Of a DNA stretch of 18,982 nt, positions 13,907 to 18,982 are shown piece after piece (within the stretch, counting starts at the first letter, position 1; the number at the start of each line of letters is the position of its first letter). The position numbers and the translations under genes are program-made. The stretch is taken from contig JAZUHB010000086.1 of the NCBI GenBank assembly GCA_045641505.1, positions 1 through 18,982 of the forward strand, written 5' to 3'. Under the pieces are notes generated by a model. That model saw only the letters and a program-made list of their open reading frames with translations. It was not told the DNA's origin and searched no databases. The stretch comes from JAZQNF01 sp045641505. GTDB lineage: Bacteria > Bacillota > Clostridia > Lachnospirales > Bianqueaceae.

Positions 13907-14476
13907 TTACTTGGCGCGGCCGAGGTACTCCTCGGTGCGGGTGTCGATCTTGATCTTGTCGCCGATCTCGATGAACAGAGGCACATCGATCTCAGCACCG
14001 GTCTCGACCGTAGCGGGCTTCATGACGTTGGTGGCGGTGTTGCCGCGGGCACCGGGCTCGGTGTGGACGATCTCGAGCTCGACGAAGTTGGGAGCCTCGA
14101 CACCGAACACGCTGCCGTTATGAGACAGGATGGTGACGAACTCGTTCTCCTTGACGAACTTCAGAGCGCCGTCCAGCTGCTCCTCGGAAAGCTCGATCTG
14201 ATCGCCGGTGGCCTCATCCATGAAGTAGAAGGTGCCGTCGTAATTGTAAAGGTACTGCATGTCCTTTCTCTCGATCATCGCGGTGTTGAACTTTTCCTCG
14301 GGACGGAAGGTACGCTCGATGACGCCGCCGTTCTTGACGTCACGGATGGTGGCGCGGACGAAGGCCGCACCCTTGCCGGGCTTGACGTGCTGGAACTTCT
14401 TGATGGTATAAACAGAATTCTCGTATTCGAAAGTAATGCCGTTTCTGAAATCGCTTGCGTAAACTACGTCTGCCAT
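13907..14476 (-). CDS. efp: Translation elongation factor P
   Basis: EF-P binds the ribosome between the P and E sites and relieves stalling at consecutive prolines. The 189 residues fit the three-barrel family (usually 185-190). The KOW-like N-domain carries QHVKPGKGAAF, with the loop lysine at residue 35 at the position modified in other species. The OB domains follow, ending IGDKIKIDTRTEEYLGR. The N-terminus MADVVYASDF is a few residues longer than the common MISANDF. AGGAGG lies 8 bases before the ATG, and a promoter at 14528-14556 overlaps the aroQ stop. No EF-P modification gene is visible in this window. Confidence 0.97.
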   Translation of the reverse strand: MADVVYASDFRNGITFEYENSVYTIKKFQHVKPGKGAAFVRATIRDVKNGGVIERTFRPEEKFNTAMIERKDMQYLYNYDGTFYFMDEATGDQIELSEEQLDGALKFVKENEFVTILSHNGSVFGVEAPNFVELEIVHTEPGARGNTATNVMKPATVETGAEIDVPLFIEIGDKIKIDTRTEEYLGRAK

Positions 14477-14527
14477 AAAATCCTCCTAGATACAACTTGC
14501 TTTGAGTTCACAATACTCAACGTTAAT

Positions 14528-14556
14528 ATTTTAATGGGTTTCGCCTGATTTTTCAA
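14528..14556 (-). promoter_or_regulatory. Promoter of efp
   Basis: Minus strand TTGAAA (14556-14551), 17-bp spacer, TAAAAT (14533-14528). The TGA stop of aroQ (14555-14553) lies inside the -35 hexamer in the same register as mscL/tRNA-Val. The implied leader is about 45 nt. Confidence 0.75.
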
Positions 14557-14996
14557 GCATTTTTTTGCAAATCTGCCAAAAAGACGAGCGCGTTCCGGTA
14601 GGAAATGAAGCCTTCGCCCTTGAACATGGCCGCGCAGACCTCGGTGAGGCAGTCATTGCGGCGGAATCGCTCCCGCTTTTCGGGGTCGGAAAGATGGACC
14701 TCGACGACCGGAAAGTCCACGGAGGCGACGGCATCCCGAAGCGCCACACTCGTATGGGTGTAGCCGCCGGCGTTCAGAACGCAGCCCGAAAAGCCCTCGA
14801 AATGCGCCTTCTGCAATTCGTCGATCAGAACGCCCTCATGGTTGGACTGCACGCAGACCGCCTCGAAGCCAAGGTCCTCCGCCCAGGCGGTCACGGTCTT
14901 GCAAAGATCCTCGTAGGTGGCCGTTCCGTAGATCTCCGGCTCCCGGATCCCAAGAAAATTCAGGTTCGGGCCGTTCAGAATCAGTATCCGCTCCAT
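14553..14996 (-). CDS. aroQ: 3-dehydroquinate dehydratase, type II
   Basis: AroQ removes water from 3-dehydroquinate to give 3-dehydroshikimate, the substrate of the AroE domain encoded just upstream. The 147-residue protein is typical of the dodecameric type II class. Visible residues are NGPNLNFLG (8-16), the catalytic Tyr23 in EIYG, SNHEG (51-55), NAGGYTHTS with Asn75 and His81, EVHLS with His101, and RERFRR after it. ATG 14996 overlaps the end of the aroE-aroK gene by 16 bases. The frame continues upstream but only through aroK in another frame. In Bacillus a prolidase-like gene lies between aroQ and efp; here they are adjacent. Confidence 0.96.
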   Translation of the reverse strand: MERILILNGPNLNFLGIREPEIYGTATYEDLCKTVTAWAEDLGFEAVCVQSNHEGVLIDELQKAHFEGFSGCVLNAGGYTHTSVALRDAVASVDFPVVEVHLSDPEKRERFRRNDCLTEVCAAMFKGEGFISYRNALVFLADLQKNA

Positions 14997-16285
14997 TTTC
15001 TGACGATCTCCTTTGCGATATCCTGCGGCGCGGCGTCGGATGCGATCCGCGCGTCGGCCGTGCTTTGGTAAAGAGCTTTTCGCTCGCGGTACAGGCCCAG
15101 GATCTCCTCCGGGCTTTTTCCCTGAAGCAGAGGCCTCCCCGTCCGGTTCGCGAGACGCCCGAGCAGCTCTTCTACCGGCGGATCGAGCCAAACGGTAAAC
15201 AGGGACGGGTCTTGCAGAAGCGTCCGGTTTTCCTCGCGTAGCACCGCGCCGCCTCCCGCCGAAAGCACGAGACAGCCGGGCCGCCCGGCATATTCCCGAA
15301 GAAGCTTGGATTCGGCTTTGCGGAAGCCCTCCTCCCCTTCGGTCCGGAAGATTTCAGGGATGCTCCTTCCGCTTCTACGTTCGAGCTCGGCGTCCAGATC
15401 GACGCAGTCCGTTCCGAGAAGCGCCGCGAGCTCACGCCCGACCGTGCTCTTCCCAGCTCCCATGAAGCCGGTGAGCACGATGCACCGCGAAGACAGCCGG
15501 AGAAAGCGCGCGAGCAGCTCCTCTGTCTTATCCTCGGAGAAGCGTACGCCGGTCCAGAGCCGGAAGGAAAGGAGGCCCTGAAAAAACAGCAGCGTCTTCC
15601 CGTCCTCATAATCCGTCTCAGCCGCTTCGGGGCTCATTTTGACCGAATAAGCGAGGTTCAGGATTTTGTCAGGCAAATACCCTAATGAGTCCCGGACCAG
15701 CCTTATTGCGTCATTTTCGGCCTTACAGGGGGTAGTATTGAGGACCAGCACGATCCGCGTTCCGGCTTCGGCCGATCGACCGTATACAGAGGTCCCCGGA
15801 AACTCACCGGCGAGCCTCGCAGCCTTTGCGGGATCACGGCCCCAGAGATAAGCCTGCGCCCCGACCTCGCTGAGCGCATGCAGACAGGCCCGCGCGGCGC
15901 CTCCGGTCCCGAGCACCAGGCAGGGAAGCCCGCCGAGCTCGAGTCCGCTTCGCCGGAGCGTAAGGATCAGTCCGGGCGCGTCGGTGTTGAAGCCGGTAAA
16001 GCCCGAGTCTCCGTCCCGCCTTACGAGAGTATTGACCGCGCCGATCCTCGCCGCTTCGGGATCGATGCCGGTAAGATAAGGAATCACGGAAGGCTTATAC
16101 GGCACGGTCACATTCAGACCGTCGGTCCCGTCCCGCCAAGCCTCCTCGAGAAAAGCCGCAAGCTCCTCCTCTGCGGGCTCGAAAACCTCGTACCTTCCTT
16201 CGAGGCCGGCCGCCTCCAGGAAGAGCCGCTGCAGAAGCGGAGAGAGAGACCCGGCGCAGGGCGAGCCGATGAGCTTAAGCTTCAT
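14981..16285 (-). CDS. aroE/aroK: Fused shikimate dehydrogenase (AroE) and shikimate kinase (AroK)
   Basis: One 434-residue chain carries two consecutive shikimate-pathway steps: NADPH reduction of 3-dehydroshikimate, then ATP phosphorylation of shikimate. AroE (1-260) shows SLSP (Ser13, Ser15), NVTVPYK with catalytic Lys64, GAVNTL (Asn85), GFNTD with catalytic Asp102, the nucleotide loop GTGGAARA (126-133) and Gln236. Its late motif reads LAYSVKMSPE instead of the usual DxxYxPxxTxL, so that loop is divergent. AroK (about 267-434) shows Walker A GFMGAGKST (273-281), DLD (296-298), FRKAE (Arg322), SAGGG (342-346) and the lid RTGRP (381-385). The ATG lies inside the end of yqeG (11-base overlap). 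There is no stop or frameshift at the joint. Confidence 0.95.
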   Translation of the reverse strand: MKLKLIGSPCAGSLSPLLQRLFLEAAGLEGRYEVFEPAEEELAAFLEEAWRDGTDGLNVTVPYKPSVIPYLTGIDPEAARIGAVNTLVRRDGDSGFTGFNTDAPGLILTLRRSGLELGGLPCLVLGTGGAARACLHALSEVGAQAYLWGRDPAKAARLAGEFPGTSVYGRSAEAGTRIVLVLNTTPCKAENDAIRLVRDSLGYLPDKILNLAYSVKMSPEAAETDYEDGKTLLFFQGLLSFRLWTGVRFSEDKTEELLARFLRLSSRCIVLTGFMGAGKSTVGRELAALLGTDCVDLDAELERRSGRSIPEIFRTEGEEGFRKAESKLLREYAGRPGCLVLSAGGGAVLREENRTLLQDPSLFTVWLDPPVEELLGRLANRTGRPLLQGKSPEEILGLYRERKALYQSTADARIASDAAPQDIAKEIVRKWSGY

Positions 16286-16799
16286 GCGCAATGTCCTCCC
16301 CGCCCTCCGGCGCGATCTTCCACAATCGGATGAGCATTCTTTCGAAGGGACGCTTCCAACGCGTGATCTTCTCGTCCCGGGCCAGAGAAACAGGCTCGAC
16401 GAGGAGCGTGCGCGTACCGCCGTTCTTGCCGGCCCAGACATCCGTGAAGATCTGGTCCCCGACGGTCATCAGCTCGCGGGATGTAAGGCGGAGGGTCTTC
16501 CGCGCCAGGCGTATCCCCCGCGTGAACGGCTTCGCGGCGAGCGCGACGTACGGGACGCCCAAAAGCCCCGCGTAGTCCCGCACACGCTCCTCCCGCCCGT
16601 TCGAAAGGATAAGGAGGCTTAGTCCCGCTTCGCGGCAGGCCGTTAGCCATTCGAGCACCTTTTCCGGCGGGCGGGGCTCATCGAAGGGAGCCAGGGTGTT
16701 GTCGATATCGAGCAGGAGACCGCGGACGCCAAGCGCCGTGATCCGCCCGATCGGGACTTCTTCGATGCGACTGAAATACAAATCCGGTTTCGCGCCCAT
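16275..16799 (-). CDS. yqeG: YqeG family HAD-type phosphatase
   Basis: The 174-residue protein belongs to the HAD IIIA branch (YqeG, related to phosphatidylglycerophosphate phosphatases). Motif I is DIDNT with Asp31 and Asp33, motif II is LSNG (Ser66), motif III is Lys90 in AKPF, and motif IV is VGDQIFTDV (Asp115, Asp120); all are intact. There is no membrane segment. ATG 16799 is fixed by AGGAGGAGG just upstream; an ATG at 16883 in the same frame has no such site and lies upstream of the predicted promoter. Pairing with aroE matches the Bacillus yqeG-yqeH-aroE order, but the GTPase gene yqeH is absent between them here. The physiological substrate is not established from sequence. Confidence 0.9.
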   Translation of the reverse strand: MGAKPDLYFSRIEEVPIGRITALGVRGLLLDIDNTLAPFDEPRPPEKVLEWLTACREAGLSLLILSNGREERVRDYAGLLGVPYVALAAKPFTRGIRLARKTLRLTSRELMTVGDQIFTDVWAGKNGGTRTLLVEPVSLARDEKITRWKRPFERMLIRLWKIAPEGGEDIAHEA

Positions 16800-16833
16800 G
16801 CTCCTCCTCCTTTCGACTTTGGCTGTTTTCCGT

Positions 16834-16862
16834 ATTGTACCAAGCGCCGGCCGAAAATGCAA
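16834..16862 (-). promoter_or_regulatory. Promoter of yqeG-aroE/aroK-aroQ
   Basis: Minus strand extended -10 (TGGTACAAT; TACAAT at 16839-16834) with a weak -35 TTGCAT (16862-16857) at 17 bp. It is the only good candidate upstream of the operon. Confidence 0.65.
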
Positions 16863-16885
16863 CTGACGCCTGCGCTCGGTCAAGG

Positions 16886-16914
16886 TTGCTTTTTCCGCGA
16901 ATTCATAGTAAAAT
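16886..16914 (+). promoter_or_regulatory. Promoter of trkA
   Basis: TTGCTT (16886-16891), 17-bp spacer, TAAAAT (16909-16914), followed by AAGGAG upstream of ATG 16945. It diverges from the yqeG promoter, 23 bp away. Confidence 0.7.
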
Positions 16915-16944
16915 TGCGTTGCTATTTTTCAGAAGGAGAAGCCA

Positions 16945-18315
16945 ATGAATATAATTATGATCGGCTGCGGCAAGGTAGGTCTTACCCTGGTCAAGCAGCT
17001 GCTCGCGGAAAACCATACCGTTTCCGTGATCGATAACGATGAAAACGTCGTCAAGGAAGTAAACAATACCCTCGACGTAATCTGCTATTGCGGCAACGGC
17101 GCCAGCTTCGAGGTCCAGAAGGAGGCCGGCGTCGAAACCGCCGATCTCGTCATCGCCGTCACGCACTCGGACGAGCTGAACCTGCTCTGCTGCCTGATTG
17201 CGAAGAAGGCCGGCGACTGCATGACCATCGCCCGCGTACGCAATCCCATCTACAGCAGCGAGATCACGTTCCTGAAGGAATCCCTCGGTCTCGCGATGAC
17301 CATCAATCCCGACCAGGCGGCGGCCAAGGAGATCTCCCGGGTGCTCCGCCGCAAGAACGTCCTCGACATCGACTCCTTCGCGAAGGGCCGCGTCGAGCTG
17401 ACCAAGATCGAGATTCTGAAGGGCTCTCCCCTCTGCGATCTGCCCATCTATCAGCTGAATGACAAATTCCACTGCGAGCTGCTGATCGCGATGGTGGAGC
17501 GGGGCGACGAGGTCATCATCCCCCAGGGCAACTGCGTCCTCAAGGAAGGCGATTTCATCTCCTTCGTCGCGACGCCGCAGAACGCGGTCCTCTTCCTGCG
17601 AAAAATCGGGCTCCGCAGCGGCAGCGCCAAGAACTGCATGATCATCGGCGGCAGCAAGAGCGCCTATTATCTGGCCGAGCAGCTGCTCTCCCACGGCTCA
17701 GGCGTGAAGATCATCGAAAAAAGCCTCACCCGTGCCGAGGAGCTGAGCGAGATGCTCCCCAAGGCCGAAATCATCCACGGAGACGGTACGGATGAGCAGC
17801 TTCTGCTCGAGGAAGGCATCGCGAACATGGACGCCTTCGTTTCGCTTACCGACGTCGATGAGGAAAACATTCTGCTGGGCCTCTTCGCCCGCAGCAACTC
17901 CTCCGCGCGAGTCATCACCAAGGTCAACCGCATCGGCTTCGACAAGGTCATCGACAGTCTGGATATCGGCACCGTCGTCAACCCGAAGAGCACGACCTCC
18001 GAATCGATCCTGCAGTACGTACGGGCCCTGCAGAACGCCACCGGCAGCAACGTGGAGACCCTCTACCAGCTGATCGACGGCAAGGTCGAGGCGCTCGAGT
18101 TCATCATCCGCGAGGAAAGCGGCATCACCCGGAGCACCCTGCTCGAGCTCGGCACCCGGGGACAGCTGCTGGACAACACGCTGATCTGCTCTATCATCCG
18201 CGACGGCCGGACGATCATCCCCCGCGGCAGCGACCGCATCCAGGTCGGCGACACCGTCATCGTCGTGACCGCCCAGAAGGGCCTGACCGACATCAAGGAT
18301 CTCCTGAAACGGTAA
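16945..18315 (+). CDS. trkA: Trk potassium uptake regulatory subunit TrkA
   Basis: TrkA is the cytoplasmic NAD(H)/nucleotide-binding ring that gates the TrkH potassium channel. The 456 residues hold two RCK units. The first Rossmann fold begins MNIIMIGCGKVG (GxGxxG, residues 7-12) with Asp30 at the end of strand 2. A TrkA-C domain (about 140-222) follows. The second Rossmann fold starts near 231 with IIGGSKSA, a degenerate glycine motif, and a second TrkA-C domain runs about 370-456. A degenerate second site means one unit may not bind dinucleotide. AAGGAG precedes the ATG. trkH begins six bases after the stop. Confidence 0.95.
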   Translation: MNIIMIGCGKVGLTLVKQLLAENHTVSVIDNDENVVKEVNNTLDVICYCGNGASFEVQKEAGVETADLVIAVTHSDELNLLCCLIAKKAGDCMTIARVRNPIYSSEITFLKESLGLAMTINPDQAAAKEISRVLRRKNVLDIDSFAKGRVELTKIEILKGSPLCDLPIYQLNDKFHCELLIAMVERGDEVIIPQGNCVLKEGDFISFVATPQNAVLFLRKIGLRSGSAKNCMIIGGSKSAYYLAEQLLSHGSGVKIIEKSLTRAEELSEMLPKAEIIHGDGTDEQLLLEEGIANMDAFVSLTDVDEENILLGLFARSNSSARVITKVNRIGFDKVIDSLDIGTVVNPKSTTSESILQYVRALQNATGSNVETLYQLIDGKVEALEFIIREESGITRSTLLELGTRGQLLDNTLICSIIRDGRTIIPRGSDRIQVGDTVIVVTAQKGLTDIKDLLKR

Positions 18316-18321
18316 GCGCCC

Positions 18322-18982
18322 ATGAACATTTCCTTAGTCATCTACGTGTTCGGCATGATGCTGAAGGTCGAGGCGGCCTTCCTCTGCCTGCCGTTCATCG
18401 TTTCACTCGTCTATCAAGATCTGCCGACCGGCCTGATCTACCTGGCCTGCGCGGCGGGCTCGCTCGTGCTCGGCCTGCTCATGTCGATCCGCAAGCCGAA
18501 AAAAAACTTCTATGAGCGCGAAGGACTCGTGACCGTCGCCGGCTGCTGGCTGCTGATGTCCGCCGTCGGCGCCGTCCCGCTTTGCCTGAGCGGCGATATT
18601 CCCTCGTATCTGAACGCCCTGTTCGAAACCGTGTCCGGCTTCACCACCACCGGCGCCAGCGTCGTGCCCAATGTGGAGCTGCTGTGCCGCGGCACCAACC
18701 TGTGGCGCTGCTTCTCGCACTGGATCGGCGGCATGGGCGTGCTGGTATTCCTGCTGGCCGTGCTGCCCATGATGGGCGGCAGCAATATGCACCTGATGCG
18801 CGCCGAAAGCCCCGGTCCTTCCGTAGGCAAGCTGGTGCCCAAGATGCGCTACACCGCACAGATCCTGTACCTGCTGTATTTTCTGCTCACGCTGGCCGAG
18901 TTCATTCTGCTGATGCTGGCCCGCATGGCGCCTTACGAAGCGCTGTGCACGGCATTCGGTACAGCTGGCACCGGCGGCTTCG
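18322..18982 (+). CDS. trkH: Trk potassium channel subunit TrkH, N-terminal part (3' truncated)
   Basis: TrkH is the membrane channel subunit of the potassium uptake system. The frame is open from ATG 18322 to the window end (220 residues of a usual ~480). Several membrane helices are visible. The first selectivity-filter loop is TVSGFTTTGAS (103-113), and the start of the second pore loop, FGTAGTGGF (212-220), ends the window. SHWIGGMGV (132-140) is the conserved helix after the first pore. No clear Shine-Dalgarno lies before the ATG; with only six bases after the trkA stop, translation is probably coupled. Confidence 0.95.
   Translation, partial: MNISLVIYVFGMMLKVEAAFLCLPFIVSLVYQDLPTGLIYLACAAGSLVLGLLMSIRKPKKNFYEREGLVTVAGCWLLMSAVGAVPLCLSGDIPSYLNALFETVSGFTTTGASVVPNVELLCRGTNLWRCFSHWIGGMGVLVFLLAVLPMMGGSNMHLMRAESPGPSVGKLVPKMRYTAQILYLLYFLLTLAEFILLMLARMAPYEALCTAFGTAGTGGF

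Noticed and set aside
1..18982. CRISPR arrays, insertion sequences, integrase or attachment-site repeats at the three tRNA genes
   Set aside because: No spaced direct repeats, transposase or integrase genes, or tRNA 3'-end duplications were seen by eye.

Overview
The window reads as chromosomal DNA of a GC-rich member of the Clostridia (Oscillospiraceae/Lachnospiraceae-like Firmicutes). This is inferred from four things: strong AGGAGG ribosome sites and TTGACA-17-TATAAT promoters throughout; a class A RNase P RNA next to an rlmL/ypsC-type methyltransferase; yqeG beside aroE and aroQ close to efp, as in Firmicutes; and a pyrimidine-nucleoside phosphorylase of the Gram-positive type. I saw no phage, insertion sequence, CRISPR array or obvious transferred island.

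Region 1 (1-2497, plus) is the end of a nucleoside salvage operon: deoB (5' truncated), cdd and pdp. Together they deaminate cytidine, split pyrimidine nucleosides to base plus pentose-1-phosphate, and convert that to pentose-5-phosphate. Region 2 (2526-3046, plus) is a single small P-loop gene of unknown function with its own promoter and terminator. Region 3 (3099-6956, minus) runs rnpB, rlmL, gpmI, mscL, tRNA-Val(CAC), with almost no space between members and one clear terminator after the tRNA.

Region 4 (7020-11366, plus) begins with a consensus promoter, then about 245 nt of highly structured RNA ending in an intrinsic terminator, then the polyamine transporter potA-potB-potCD with four-base overlaps. 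PotC and PotD are fused in one polypeptide. No clear promoter lies between the terminator and potA, so the RNA is best read as a leader that controls the transporter, or as an independent structured RNA. I do not recognise its family. This is the most likely undescribed element here.

Region 5 (11335-13614, minus) holds tRNA-Thr(CGT), a DUF218 (SanA/YdcF) membrane protein and a membrane-anchored M20 peptidase. A divergent tRNA-Thr(GGT) lies at 13709. Region 6 (13862-16862, minus) is yqeG, a fused aroE-aroK, aroQ and efp: shikimate pathway steps with a HAD phosphatase and translation factor EF-P. Region 7 (16886-18982, plus) is trkA followed by a truncated trkH, a potassium uptake system.

A recurring layout is stable RNA and mRNA in the same transcription unit (rnpB/rlmL, tRNA-Thr/DUF218 gene, mscL/tRNA-Val). 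Twice, a -35 box is built around the stop codon of the upstream gene.
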